Assembly (NCBI GenBank): GCA_000507305.1
Contig: DF241594.1
Location: 1 to 64,000 of the forward strand
Length of the DNA: 64,000 bases
From: Breviolum minutum Mf 1.05b.01
Taxonomy: Eukaryota; Sar; Dinophyceae; Suessiales; Symbiodiniaceae
Reading direction: 5' to 3'
Each line of letters begins with the position of its first letter. Position 1 is the stretch's first letter. Shown in pieces: positions 12,187-23,175 of the stretch. A program made the position numbers and the translations under genes. Under the pieces are notes generated by a model. That model did no database searches, was not told the DNA's origin, and was given only the letters and a program-made list of their open reading frames with translations.

Positions 12187-13000
12187 GCGAGCTATAAGCC
12201 CTGCTGAAACTGACCAGCGAGACAAGTCCCATGCTTGGTCAACTACCACTGCTCTTACTATGGAAATTTGTTTTGTTCACAGCAAAAGCTTGCATCTTCA
12301 ACATGTCTGAACTCTTGCGCTCTTTCACTGACATCAGACTGTCAAGATGTAAATAAAGGTGATACCTACAAGCGTGATGGAAGGACATATACTATGGACA
12401 GGACAGCAAACATGGTCACTTGCAAAAAAGTATCATCTCTATCACCTTTTCATCGTATTCGAAGATTGTATCGCAAGCAATTTCGTTTGACGTTTGATCA
12501 GATTTGATACTTCATGTGTCACGTTTCTTCGTTTCCCGCATCAAGCCTAAGGCTCTTGAAGCGACTGGCGCAAAAACTAAAACATCAAATATTGAATCAG
12601 CAAATCATTGGAATCAGTGCTTGGCATATAGGACCCGCGCAGTTTTGCTTGCTTAGTACATTTGTTTGCAACATGGTCTTTAGAAAACTTTTTGTGGCTA
12701 CATATGGGTGTGGAATTACTACACAAAAACCATGTACTTGAACTTCTGTGTGTGATAGAAGCCGTGGCTCTAAGCAACAGCACATTCACTAGGACACTCA
12801 CACTTGACACAACACTGAATTATGTCAATGAGTTGATGTATACAGGATGAGAAACAATGCCATCAAGCAAATACAATGTTTGCGAGCACGGCCCATGCAA
12901 CCACTTCCAGCGAGCAAAGCCCAGCATAGAATTACATGGTCAAAACAATGGGAAAACAAATTTTCACCAGAACACATCTGGTACAAACATTGCACCCATC
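12187..13000. other. Non-coding stretch upstream of copy A with dispersed GCGAGC-N3-GCCCAGC motifs
   Basis: It begins with a ~50-bp segment (GCCCTGCTGAAACTGACCAG onward, to ATGCTTGGTCAA) that is nearly repeated at 23239-23281 upstream of copy B, so the duplication included non-coding sequence. Two copies of the dispersed motif lie at 12882 and 12910. No exon is supported. Confidence 0.55.
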
Positions 13001-13004
13001 TTTA

Positions 13005-14985
13005 CCGATTCGCTTTCCGCCAGAACGTCTCCGATGCTATGATTACTTTGTCGCCATCTCGTTTGTACGCACATGCTCCAAGAATGGCGTCAGTAGCAAC
13101 GAACCACATGGGCTCCTTCACAACTTTGAAGGTGTTGATGCCAGGCAGCTTGTCGTAAGCTGCAACCACGGTCAACAAGTGATCCTGATACTTCAAATGG
13201 AGAAACACTTCAGCCACTGCATTCGGTTCTGACAGAAGCACCACATCTCCAACCTTCACCTTGTTTGACCAGGTGGCTACCTCCAATGGTGACTGAAGCA
13301 ACTGCAGTCCAAAATGGCCACAAAACAGCTTGGCAACTGTTTGAGGGGCATCTTTCCATTTCGCATTCAAACCCATGTCGTAGCTTTCGAAGGAGAACAA
13401 GCGTGAAAGGCAGCAATGATCGCTCAATACCAGCTGACCCGGTGTCAAGGTGATTGGGCTGCCTTTTCACCTCCTTGTGGCGGCGTTCTTGCGCCCAACA
13501 CGAGAGTAAAACTCCGTGCTTTCGGAGTTGGACTGGCAAATGCATTGCAAAATGCAATTTGGGTGATATATCACTACATGACCCACAACACATCAAACCT
13601 GAAAACTTAGACCCAACACAACCCTTACCCATGAAGCGTTGCAACGCTCAACAAGACAAACTTACAATGTTTGCAAATTCATTCTGGGTGCCTGAAAAGC
13701 TCGCAAGTAGGCCATGATCTTCTCCAACAACATTGAAGCGGCAAGGGTTCCAGCACCCGCCAGTTTCAAAGCATCTGAAGAAACAGTCGCAATACGGGGT
13801 ATACGGCCAAAGTTTCAGAAGCTGAAGACTTAAAACCATCTTCGTACTTCTTGGCAAACAAGGCCTGTCCAGTGGTCCCTCTTGCTCGCAGATGGGCAGG
13901 CCACACGCATTCAGAATAAAAGATGTGAATATCACTTTGTTTTACTTTGCTTTTCTTGGCCAGGGAGTCCAAGAGTAGGGTGACTTCAAGATGAAACACA
14001 CCTGCTACCAGAAACACATGCATAGGATCGAAACAAGTCGCAGTAATGGGGAGAACCTTTGTCTGAAGCAGGGGGTCTAAGAGCACACCTTCCGGCACAT
14101 GGTTAAAGCCTGTGTTAGTCTCTACTTTGCTCAGTTCTTCCTTGTTCAATTCAGCGGCACGAGCTTGCAGGTGCCTTGCAAAGGAGAAGACAGACCCATC
14201 GGTGTGCAACTTGAATTTTCTGCTGTCCAGCTCGTCATGAAACACCAGCCCCTCCATTGATTCAGGGGCGTATCGCCGTTGAATGACATTCTGGCAAAAA
14301 AAACCACAAATCTTACCTCTCGCACCTTTGTTTTGCCAGACCATCACGAAATGCTTTGGCCCTGGTACTGAAATCAGAATGCCTGCGGAGAAGTCTGCAG
14401 CTTCTCGGTAGAATGATTTGATGCGTTCTCTGGCCACTTGGGCCATCCCGCCGTTGATGCTGCTCACGGTCTCAGTGCGTACGGCGGGTAAGACAAACCA
14501 GGACGACTCGTTGGTCAAGCGAAGAGAACCCAGTTCATGGACCACCTGGAGTTTCCGCCTGTTGGTGTGCTTAAGTTGGTTGCCTGGGGAAACTTCATCA
14601 GAGTAAAGGACAATCGTTTCGGGTCTCCGCACACTGGGGGGCTTTTCCTGCAGCCGAATCTCGCACAGGATGCGGCGGCATGTTGCAACATAGCCGCAGG
14701 TGCTAAGTATGCAACCTTGATCTCGTGGCCAGTTTTCCCACGTAGGGTCATTTCCTGTAACAGTTTTCCATAAGATGTCGAAATATCACAAGCATCTTCT
14801 CGTGCACGACCCAACTCCGCAAGAGTATCTGGGTTTTGTTTGGCCCAGGTCAGGATCTCTCCTAGGGCGTTCTGGCTAACAAAGCACTTTCGACCCAAAC
14901 GGGCCAGATCCATGATTCGGCGCACAATGCCCAGCCAAAGAACAATGCGAGCTATGCCCAGCACCGTTGCGTGTGAAATCTTGAC
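13005..14985 (-). pseudogene. DDE-transposase-like gene, several frameshifts
   Basis: Four overlapping minus frames build one protein. The N-part (14964-14650) reads CDISTSYGKLLQEMTLRGKT and EIKVAYLAPAAMLQHAAASC. After a frameshift near 14645 the core reads IVLYSDEVSPGNQLKHTNRR, FHDELDSRKFKLHTDG and TATCFDPMHVFLVAGVFHLE. Another shift near 13800 leads to LHFAMHLPVQLRKHG and WAQERRHKEVKRQPNHL. A last shift leads to VKVGDVVLLSEPNAVAEVFL and AILGACAYKRDGDKVI, ending near 13002. The D (YSDE), D (FDPMH) and E (QERRHKEVK) spacing resembles a DDE catalytic triad; that assignment is my inference. From memory, proteins with D-E-V-x-P-G-N, DWMHVYLV-like and ERKHKE-like motifs are widespread in dinoflagellates and behave like transposons. 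No terminal inverted repeats were identified around it. Three frame changes make it a relic unless introns hide them. Confidence 0.6.
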
Positions 14986-14989
14986 ACCT

Positions 14990-15490
14990 TTCCCTTAAGT
15001 CCATATAATCCTTTGATACATCACCAGATGAAGTTGAACAGTAGGTCACAACCGTGGGCCGTGGGTCTTGTGCATGCAGTGCTACAATGATAATGATGTA
15101 AACAGAATGTACCCATCTTTATTTTGTTGTTTCGACATTCCAGGCATACAAGTACAAGTCACTCTCTATATGGGAACCGAGTCAAACCATGATCATGTTG
15201 AGTTTGCATTTCCGCAATGTGATGTCTAGATTTGGAACCACAGTTCTCGCAACACCTTGCAGTTGGGGCGCACACTCATTCGCATGTGTTCAACATTGCA
15301 GCCTGTTCGCAATAACATGCATACTCTATCTACGAACCTAACTTTGAAGAACCATGACCATTTCACATCAAAGTGCACGGTTGAAACCCAGAAATGTGAT
15401 TCAAACCTGGAGTCATCTTTTGCATACCCCTTAAATCGTCTACGTACTTCACCACAATAAGTTGCTTCACCAAAAACCCGGTCCAGCAGA
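14990..15490. other. No recognisable gene
   Basis: Sequence between the transposase relic and the short inverted-repeat element. Only short open frames and no repeat array. Confidence 0.45.
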
Positions 15491-15493
15491 CAC

Positions 15494-15638
15494 TACGTGG
15501 AGGATCATCCCAGGTAGTAAATGGTTATAATAACCATGGTTGGTATAAGTCCCCTGAGTATAGGGTTATTGTGGTTATAAATGGCGTGTATATACCCCCG
15601 TTGACTCACCACTTACCCACTGGATGATCCTCCACGTA
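15494..15638. mobile_element. MITE-like element with 19/20-bp terminal inverted repeats
   Basis: The left end TACGTGGAGGATCATCCCAG (15494-15513) is the reverse complement of the right end CTGGATGATCCTCCACGTA (15620-15638) apart from one extra C. The 145-bp element has an AT-rich centre rich in GGTTAT/ATAACC and GTATAT motifs and no coding potential. If the ends are read as TA-CGTGG ... CCACG-TA, a TA target-site duplication of Tc1/mariner type is possible, but the TA could equally be part of the inverted repeat. The 50880 element shares the ATCATCC/GGATGAT core. Confidence 0.75.
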
Positions 15639-15639
15639 T

Positions 15640-15940
15640 CCCCACAAGCCACAGCAACACCGTGACTGGTTCATCTCAGCTCAACTATATGGGTTTTTTG
15701 ATCGGACAGCATCAGGAAGCAAGCGATGTATCTGAGCCAGCGGAACTTGTCTATCTATCAGCCTTTGTAACGGATGGCCTTTTGGAACCCACGGATCTCA
15801 AGAAAAACAACTCAAACATCTATCTGCAACACGTAAACAAATCCTGTAAAAAAACAACAATCAAAACAAATCATTCACAAAACAAATCCTATAAACCACA
15901 CATCCGTGGATTCCAAAGCATGTTTCCTTTCGACCGTCCC
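15640..15940. other. No recognisable gene
   Basis: Short A-rich sequence (AAACAAATC motifs recur near 15836-15892) without a supported feature. Confidence 0.45.
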
Positions 15941-15944
15941 TACT

Positions 15945-16135
15945 TCAATGTGTGCCCCCGCTTTGTGACACAGCTTGGAGCGCAACCGGCAACATGACGG
16001 CAACGTGAGCAACCAGAATCCCCAAGTTGCTGCAAAATGCTCTTCGCTTGGGCCTGCGAAATCTGGGCAAAGACATCAGCATCCAACAGGCTGCGTTGGG
16101 TCTCCAGAAAGAACTCCGCAGCTGCACCAAGGTCT
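15945..16135 (-). CDS. Probable terminal exon, Cys-containing unknown protein
   Basis: One minus frame reads DLGAAAEFFLETQRSLLDAD, FAQISQAQAKSILQQLGDSG, then a short Cys cluster CSRCRHVAGCAPSC, and stops at TAG near 15943. The amphipathic helix followed by a CxxC-type cluster looks like real protein. A second frame over the same bases is also open, so the frame choice is an inference from composition. It lies downstream (in minus orientation) of the coiled-coil exon at 16546 and may belong to the same gene or to the next one. Confidence 0.3.
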
Positions 16136-16545
16136 CAACTATCTTTGCGAATGCCATGGGGCTCTAGATATTTCATAGGTTGCGAGCACAGTGCCCAGCG
16201 ACCAAAGGAGACATGTGAACTGATGAGAAAGTAACATGTGACATGAGACACTGCTATATATATATATATATATGTTTCGATATACAGTATATCCTCTACA
16301 TCAACAGTTTGACCAAGTCCTATCTTCAGCTCCTGTCCACGCACAACAATCGATCTACAGATTAGCTGTAAAGTTATTGACAGGCTTCCGTACTTGCAGT
16401 ATCCTTTGCAGGCTATCATTTCTGTTTTCTTCATACCCGCATCATGATGCAACCAACCTTGTGTTGCTACTCAGAAACTCTACTCCGAAACTGCCATGAT
16501 AGACCTGTGTGGTCTACATACCTGATTACCATCTTACAGAAAGAA

Positions 16546-16775
16546 AACTAGTGACTCTCACATCGATCAGGCTTTCTGCGCTTGGCATGTGGCTCATCTG
16601 CAACGGCAGGCGCTACATCCAGGTCCCCCTCTGCAATGCCTTGGGCCCTGAGCACAGTACGCACCATGGTTTCAATGCGGACCAGCTGGTCGTGCATGCC
16701 ACCAATCCGCACTCTGAGCGGCATCAGTTCTGCTTGGCGCACGCGCAGCAGCAGCAGCCGCATGTGCCATGATCA
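16546..16775 (-). CDS. Probable terminal exon with coiled coil and basic tail
   Basis: The minus frame reads VRQAELMPLRVRIGGMHDQL, VRIETMVRTVLRAQGIAEGD and a tail with AKRRKPDRCESH before a stop near 16546. Heptad-like hydrophobic spacing suggests a coiled coil, and KRRK is a plausible nuclear localisation motif. The layout (helical segment, then polar tail, then stop) resembles the last exon of the gene at 19951-21392, which suggests a paralogue or related architecture. Function unknown. Confidence 0.4.
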
Positions 16776-17149
16776 CCCAAGGGCAATGCAGAGAACTGCA
16801 AAGAGAAAACGCTTTTGCTAACGAGACACCCTGAACCACTCACATGCACTCGGCATGCAACTCTGCAACCCTTTTACCCTCCTACACCTTTTGTCATTCA
16901 CCTGGCATCCACACCTGCAAAGTGTCTTTCTGACATCGTCTACCGTTCATGCTCATATACCTGCCCCGAATACATGTTTATGTCTATACATGAGCTGTTG
17001 ATTTGGCATGTTCTTGCACCCCCACATTCTCAAGACTCTTAGTTTCATGATTTTCAGCCGTGCGACGCCTCCATCAAAAGATGAGGAGGTAGTTCAAAAA
17101 CATGAAAAAAACACATGGCCATTGCCACTATAAGCGCTGCATGTCTAGA

Positions 17150-17283
17150 TCTCATCTGCATGTATCAACCACTTCTCTGCAGCAATCTTGGGCAGCGAAT
17201 CGCCAGTCTTGGCCTCAATGTCTGCCGTCGTTCCCTCAGTGCTTGCAGGTGGGTTCGCATGTCTTTCCACCAGAGCTAAGGGG
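17150..17283 (-). CDS. Possible exon, frame ambiguous
   Basis: After a pyrimidine-rich tract and a CTTAG acceptor near 17277, two minus frames are open. One reads LWWKDMRTHLQALRERRQTL and the other ALVERHANPPASTEGTTADI followed by EAKTGDSLPKIAAEKW. Both look protein-like, so I cannot choose. The segment sits between two other coding-like exons of the same strand. Confidence 0.3.
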
Positions 17284-17320
17284 TGTGGGGGGGTGGTGTG
17301 CGAGATCTAGCTCTTCCCTT

Positions 17321-17509
17321 TCATGCCTGTACAGTCGCTTCGTCCACTACAACTGGGTCATCATCCACTACTACGGGTTCCGCGTAGGTGTTTTTGCTGT
17401 GGACTAGAGCCCACCATCCAGTGTAATGGGGCGCCCAGGGCCTTGGCTGGCTGTCTGGCTGACTCTGCTCACTCAGTGGCAAATCAGCTTCAAACTGCGG
17501 ACGGTCCAT
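17321..17509 (-). CDS. Probable exon of an unknown gene
   Basis: The minus frame starts at ATG 17509 and reads MDRPQFEADLPLSEQSQPDS, WAPHYTGWWALVHSKNTYAE and PVVVDDDPVVVDEATVQA before a stop at 17321. The acidic VVVDDDPVVVDEA stretch and aromatic HYTGWW segment look like genuine protein. Whether the ATG is the true start or lies inside an exon is not decidable here. It probably belongs with the segments at 17150 and 16546. Confidence 0.4.
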   Translation of the reverse strand: MDRPQFEADLPLSEQSQPDSQPRPWAPHYTGWWALVHSKNTYAEPVVVDDDPVVVDEATVQA

Positions 17510-17764
17510 TGGTGCACAGGCAACAACACGATATCGCGCTCAAAGCCAGAACTGAGTGCAAAAGCAATAATGTGATACCCGCGAGCAAGACCCAGCGTGT
17601 ATCTCACAGCAATGTCCAAGGACGGTTTTTTTTAAGCGTGGTTCATGAAACTAGTTTCCTCTCACTGCAAACTCTTTGGTCTCTCACTATCCAAACTGCA
17701 AGCCATCAGGATGATTTCATGCTTCAAAACACTTAGAATCTAGATTTCCTAATCCATTGAAAAA

Positions 17765-17912
17765 ACAGAGTTATATGTTTCCATAAAAGTTTTGATCGAA
17801 CTTTTATGTTTCCATAAAAAAACAGATCAAAAGTTATACGTTTCCATAAAATCGTGGCATGGCCTTTTTTGTTTCCATATAACTCTGGATGAGAGTTATA
17901 CGTTTCCATAAG
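17765..17912. repeat. Short interspersed GTTATAYGTTTCCATAAAA repeats
   Basis: Five or so copies of TTATAYGTTTCCATAA(AA) or its shortened form (TTTATGTTTCCATAAAA) lie within 150 bases, interleaved with GATC-containing segments that form small palindromes (TTTTGATCGAACTTTT). Confidence 0.75.
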
Positions 17913-19950
17913 TGCATTTTAGTACAAAAAATCAAAAAATAAGGGGGAACTCTCGCCATTTTTTTTTGGCCTTTTTTTTGGGGCCTTTTGGGAATTTCTT
18001 GTTCCAAAATGAAATTTCTGGGCGTTTCAAAAATTGCCAACTCAAAAAACACAGCGACAGTGAGCAAAAATCAGCTTTGCAAATTTCGCGAAACCTGGCT
18101 TCAAATTGGATTTTTGAAAGTACATGGCCAAAAAAAAGACATAAAATTGAGAGTTCAAACCATTGAATCACCATGTTGAGATCCGCTTGAGGAAGTTCGT
18201 TCAGACCCTACCCCTCCCTGTGAATATCACATCACCTCATTTTTTTCCAACATGAGTTGATGAGTGGATGTTCATTTTCGTATAGAACAGCGAGCCATGC
18301 CCAGCTTGTTCTGACCGAGCTAGCCACAGCCACTATTGCAATATCCCAGTATAAAAACCATGCAATGACCAGCGAGCAATGCCCAGCATGGTCCGTCTGC
18401 AAGCAACGCCCAGCACGACGTTCCTTTGAATTCTTGCTATGTCTCGAGGAATACATTCATGTGGTAGGTCCATATGTGGGTGTTCACCATGGTCGAGTCT
18501 GTGAAACAAATGCTCTCTTGGCAACAACAAGGTCCAAACCCAAAACTGAAAAAGATCACACATATATATCTATATCTATATATATATATATATATCTATC
18601 TAAATAAAAAAGAAAATATATATAAATATATTACAGCGATCTTCAAATACCCTGAGTGACCCTTGCAATTTGGGGGTCTAAAAAAGAAGCCATATTGCAT
18701 ACCGATAACGTTTTCACGAAGTCATGGATGTTCTTGGTTGGTTTTTGTTGAAATCATTGGAATGCTTTGCAATCGCACGGGGCTCAGGTGTATACTGGAG
18801 AAGAACATGTGCCTAATCTATGCTTACATCCTTTCTCAAAAACAGTATACATAACCATCATTGCCAGCAAACTACATCTCAATCTACATCTGAAATTAAA
18901 ACTCTGCACCCATATCTGCGTCTCTGAATCCACAGCATTCCCTGAGCCTCTATAGAGCTAAATCGGCATCTGTGTTTGCCACTGGATCTGCATCTAATAT
19001 TTGCATACATATGAAACTTGTGAATCTGTAGCTGGAAAAATGTCTAAGCTTGTGTGTGGGTGCATGTATGTCAATGCTCAAAGATATATGTATATATGTA
19101 TGTACACGTATTGCAAAATGAATGATAGCTACTTGTGTGAACGTCCATTTGATGCAATGTAACCATCAGCCTGTCTCCTCATGACCAAACATTACGGGGT
19201 GTTTCCCTGAACCAATTCTTTTTGCAATCAACAAGTTTGCTCCGAACCAGTCATCACCACTTGCGATCTATGGTTCACAATGACACGCTATTCTGAATAA
19301 GCAACTATCAGCTTTGATCCTCATGAAACAAACCATCTCCCATCACCCAGCCCCAGTCGCAGGACTTGAAGTTTTCATCCAACCATCGGACGGTACGGGT
19401 GAAACTCCATAGGGATGGTCACCCTTGACATCTTCGCGCAATCAATCTTCTAGAGAGAGAGTTATATATAGCATCAATCATTTTTATGGTATCACATGTG
19501 CTCAGCATGCAACTCCATCTTTCATTCGGTTCACCCCTCAGAACATGATGATTGCAAAGCAAAGCTATTATTTATAAATCGGCCAGCTTCGAGGGATGGC
19601 ACTTTGCCATTGCAAAAAAACGGAGCACCGCAGAATTGAATTGTTAAGGTAGACTTGATGTTGTGGTTGAAAGTAGCCTGATAAGATTGTAAAGGTATAG
19701 ACTATAGAGACTATACATTGTTGTTGAATTTAGGAAGGTTGCAAGGCAGTAGACAAGCTCATTACTGTAGATAGATTACTCATCAATGCCACAGCCTACT
19801 GCGATTTGCAGTCAGCAACTGGCAGATCTCCAAAGAGGGAATGGTTCGTGACCATGCTATTCCTATGAAACATCTTGAAACCACGGCGTGTGCAGAGGCA
19901 TGTGATGACGAAAAAATCTATCTATACTCTATCTGTCTAATTACATTTTT
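17913..19950. other. Non-coding stretch with AT microsatellite
   Basis: It contains T- and C-rich simple sequence near 17957-18005, a TA/TCTA microsatellite at about 18560-18630, and three copies of the GCGAGC-N3-GCCCAGC motif or a close variant at 18290, 18372 and 18399. No exon is supported. Confidence 0.5.
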
Positions 19951-20120
19951 TCACCATTTGTCCCCCTTTGAGCTAGACGAGGATGACTGCTGCTGCCCGC
20001 TGATCAGAACTTCCACACTTCGCGCCAGCGAACTTGTGTCTGCCAGCGCCAGATCCACCCTCTGGACCTGCTGTTGTTGCTCCACCTTCTGCGCTTGATT
20101 GTGCCGCCACTTCTGCACCC
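19951..20120 (-). CDS. Probable terminal exon with Gln-rich coiled coil
   Basis: A textbook acceptor, TTGGCATTTCAG before GGTGCAGAAG, opens the exon at 20120. The minus frame reads VQKWRHNQAQKVEQQQQVQR, VDLALADTSSLARSVEVLIS and a polyserine tail, ending GDKW-stop at 19951. It is helical and coiled-coil-like. It is the last exon of the gene whose other exons are at 20418, 20653 and 21319. Confidence 0.5.
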
Positions 20121-20417
20121 TGAAATGCCAAAGCATGAGCTGAGTGGGCAATGATGGGAAGTCGATCTATGCATATATGAACCCATTCACATTCAAAAAC
20201 CGTCAAAAGTACGGGATTCTAAACATGGACATATATACATATACATATGTGAATATACACAGGTTTCATTCTGAGTTCTTGCCTTTTCAATCTGGAGCCA
20301 ACAAAATGATATACCTCAGGTACATACATGCATCTATACATGTGGCAGGTTTCCCAAACAAATGCAGGTGGTAGAAACACACAGTATTAACATGGGAAAA
20401 GTTGCAAATGTGTAAAC

Positions 20418-20615
20418 CTAGAAACTTCCTCCCTCCGCGATATCTGTTATCAACATCGCGGATGCGCTTCCAGCTGTCCCTCCAATATTTCTGGCCCCTC
20501 CACTCCCTTGGCAACATGGGCACATGCTTGCGTACTCCAAAGCACTGTCGCCTATATAATTTACATTCCTTGCAGAACACCGACCCACACATTTCATGAA
20601 ACCACCAAACCGTTC
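20418..20615 (-). CDS. Probable exon with CxxxxFCxxC motif
   Basis: The exon runs from an ATGCAG acceptor at 20616-20621 to a CTAG|GTTTAC donor. The minus frame reads GTVWWFHEMCGSVFCKECKL, YRRQCFGVRKHVPMLP and EWRGQKYWRDSWKRIRDVDN, RYRGGRKFL. MCGSVFCKEC could be half of a zinc-binding site. From memory, dinoflagellate proteins with a CxxxFCxxC segment followed by a W-LG-AYW-like segment are common; function unknown. Confidence 0.5.
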   Translation of the reverse strand, partial: ERFGGFMKCVGRCSARNVNYIGDSALEYASMCPCCQGSGGARNIGGTAGSASAMLITDIAEGGSF

Positions 20616-20652
20616 CTGCATTTCATCCTGAATTCCAAACAAGTTACACCAC

Positions 20653-20844
20653 TTTCTCAGGATCTTCCCTTGGATCATAGTCCTCACGCTTGCATGAGTT
20701 CTCGAAGGAGCCCTGCATATGACGGCCCTCACCCTGAGCGTCATCAACTTCATCAGGCCTCAGCGACAACGGATGCAGGCCAGGATACGCTTTCCAGAGT
20801 GATCCATCATCATCATCATCATCATCATCAAAACTCCACCCTCC
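20653..20844 (-). CDS. Probable exon with polyaspartate run
   Basis: A CATAGCACAG acceptor precedes GGAGGGTGGAGTTTTGATG. The minus frame reads GGWSFDDDDDDDGSLWKAYP, GLHPLSLRPDEVDDAQGEGR and CKREDYDPREDPEK, ending at a GAGAAA|GTGGTG donor. The (GAT)n run on the minus strand is therefore probably coding for the aspartates rather than a neutral microsatellite. Confidence 0.5.
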
Positions 20845-21318
20845 CTGTGCTATGAGGCAAAGGCACTCTTCCTTCTTTGCAGATCATCATGAAGAATCCC
20901 AGCCACTCCAGCCACTCGAATCGCCCCAGCCACTCCAATCGTGGTCACTGGTCTGCAGCGTGATGACCTCATATCCAAACATGTGCCAGCAGGCAAGCAA
21001 GTATACACCTTTCTAAAACCCATGTGTGCAAAAGGCCCCCAATGCCAAAAGGTTTGGGTCACAAAGAAAAAAAATTGTCTATATAAAGACATGGCACTGG
21101 CTGGTGAGGCAAAGTGACATGTCTGCACGCCAAACCCAGGATCAGTTGCAGCTGCCTGCTCGGTGTTATAAGGGACGCTCCACCATGATGAGCAAAGCCG
21201 GCGAACACATTCGAAGGAGGAGGCAGTACTGCAATTAAAGTCCCTAGCCATCTTTGTATCTACTTCAGGAAACCCATGCAAACCAACACTGAATATTTTT
21301 AACCATGCTTGCAACCAC

Positions 21319-21392
21319 TCGGGTAGACCCATGTCCTCCGTGACAGCCACTACTTCTTCTTCTTCTTCGTCTCCATAAGTTGGCTTTGCCAT
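21319..21392 (-). CDS. Probable first exon, acidic N-terminus
   Basis: The frame begins ATG at 21392 and reads MAKPTYGDEEEEEVVAVTED MGLPE up to a CCCGA|GTGGTT donor. A start codon followed by an acidic run and a clean donor suits a first exon. The exons at 20653, 20418 and 19951 follow in order on the same strand. A short coding-like segment near 20900-20960 (DHDWSGWGDSSGWSGWDSS) may be a further exon. Gene function unknown. Confidence 0.45.
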
Positions 21393-22320
21393 GGCCGAAC
21401 AGCGTTGGCGTGGATGAAACTAATTCAGATTCAATTTTTTGCGGACATTTCCACTGCTTGATTTCATTGCCTGTCACTTCATGTTCTTTCATGTCGGCAT
21501 GTGCGTTCAAGTCAAAACCTGTTGCGTGTAATAGTGCATTTCATGTTCGTCTCATTTCAGATATCGGTGTCATGTGCAGACATTGTTTCACTAGGACTTT
21601 GCCACATACGCAGTGATGTACTGGCGAGTGCATGGAACCCATGGCATTAAGTTTGAAACCCCTGTTGACACATTCAATGCATTCCTTACAACTCAGAACC
21701 AGGTTGAAGAACCACCACACATGCAATTCTGCCCAGATTGAAACTACATGTGCCCACATTGACTCATGTTGATGTCGACATGCCTCTGTTCCATCATGCC
21801 CAACAACTCATGACATCTACTACAATAAATTACAAACCATGTCACACTCACAAGCACAGCATGCATTTCGATCAAAGGATCCTATGAGATACGCCCAAAT
21901 GAAATGTCGGCATGACCACTGAAAAGGATCAAAAGCAAACCTATTGGAATAAAGTTGTTCTTCAATTCTTTTGCGAGTGTTGTTCTCAAAGCTCCGAATA
22001 TGTGGACATGACATGTGCACTTGCAGTTGCAGAAAAGCTCTGATAAAAATCAACATGAACGCACCTCCCAAAGGCTCTTTGTCACAGGTAGTTTCGAAAT
22101 GGTTGTTGCAAGCATCTATCCGATGCACACATGGCCTGTGGCCATTTGCTATCTGCATGCACCGCTCAAAATTGTGAAGCCTTCACCCATGACCCAAGAA
22201 GAGTCTAAAATATCGGATATATGCAATATATGCGTGACTCCCTTTTACTATTCACAAAAGTAGATTCGCAAGGGTTCACATACGGACTTGCGAAGCATGC
22301 GGAATGTCTCAATTGCGGTA
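21393..22320. other. No recognisable gene
   Basis: Open frames up to about 112 codons on both strands, none with motif or splice support. Intergenic spacer between two minus-strand genes. Confidence 0.45.
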
Positions 22321-22327
22321 AGCCTAC

Positions 22328-23175
22328 TTAGTAGTCGCTGAAATCAGATTCATCGAAGTCTTCCTTATCACCATCCGCAACAGTTGCTGTGTGGTCAACA
22401 TTGTTGGGAAGCACCTCATATTGTAGGAATTTCAGCAGTCCATGGGGCGTCTGGTTGATGACGCGAAACTTGGCAAGCATCGCAGTTTTCTTGGTGTGCA
22501 CCTTCAATCTGCGGCCCAGCACCTGGCCTCCTTTGCCGCACAGCTTCAGGGGACGTATGTATGACAGACCGATGGAAGAAGCCGCCTTGTATCTTGCACG
22601 CTTCTCCATTTTGCCCAATCTCATTTGATCTAAATCCTCCTTGAACTTGCCAGTGTACACAACATCACCAGCCATGTTAGTCAACTGGATTGTCAATCCA
22701 TCTTTGACATACTCAGCTGATCATTGCATCACCTCAACTGAAAGACATGCTTGAATTCGACCTGCTGATTCATTTTGTTGATCTCCCAAATTCCCTTTAC
22801 AACAAATAGATTCACTGCCTATACATTGGAAAAGCAATACCAAATCAACCCAAGTAACATAACGAGCCTTTTCCAACCCGACAGATCAGAATTGCATCTC
22901 TTTCACTACTTTTGACACGGCGGTACAGGAACAGTTTGTACCCGTCCATCTCTCCTTCATCCAACAGCTGATAAGGAATTCCGCAACCACACCACAAAAT
23001 CATCAGAACTGCATGCTCGCCACAGGCGAACTTCTGCACATGTGTCTCTCCCAAGGGGACCCGTGCGTATGGATGAGGAAATGGCTGACCCACTTCAAAG
23101 TCTAGATTGACACGGACGTACTTGTACCCGAAGTCAGCTGACATGTCTACTGCAGTCATGGTGGCACGAAGCTTT
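22328..23175 (-). pseudogene. Unknown dinoflagellate-type protein, copy B (3' part)
   Basis: The segment begins after CCGATAG with KLRATMTAVDMSADFGYKYV and continues through GETHVQKFACGEHAVLMILW and YKLFLYRRVKSSERDAILIC to about 22865. Sequence similar to copy A then continues through a frame change and a TGA at 22721-22723, exactly where copy A has TGC (LEVVQ-C-SAEF against VEVMQ-stop-SAEY). The open frame 22696-22328 then gives RYKAASSIGLSYIRPLKLCG, LLKFLQYEVLPNNVDH and an acidic end, ESDFSDY. Either the stop and frame change lie in an intron whose acceptor is TGATCAG, or the copy is broken. The distance to copy A is about 11 kb. Function unknown. Confidence 0.5.
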
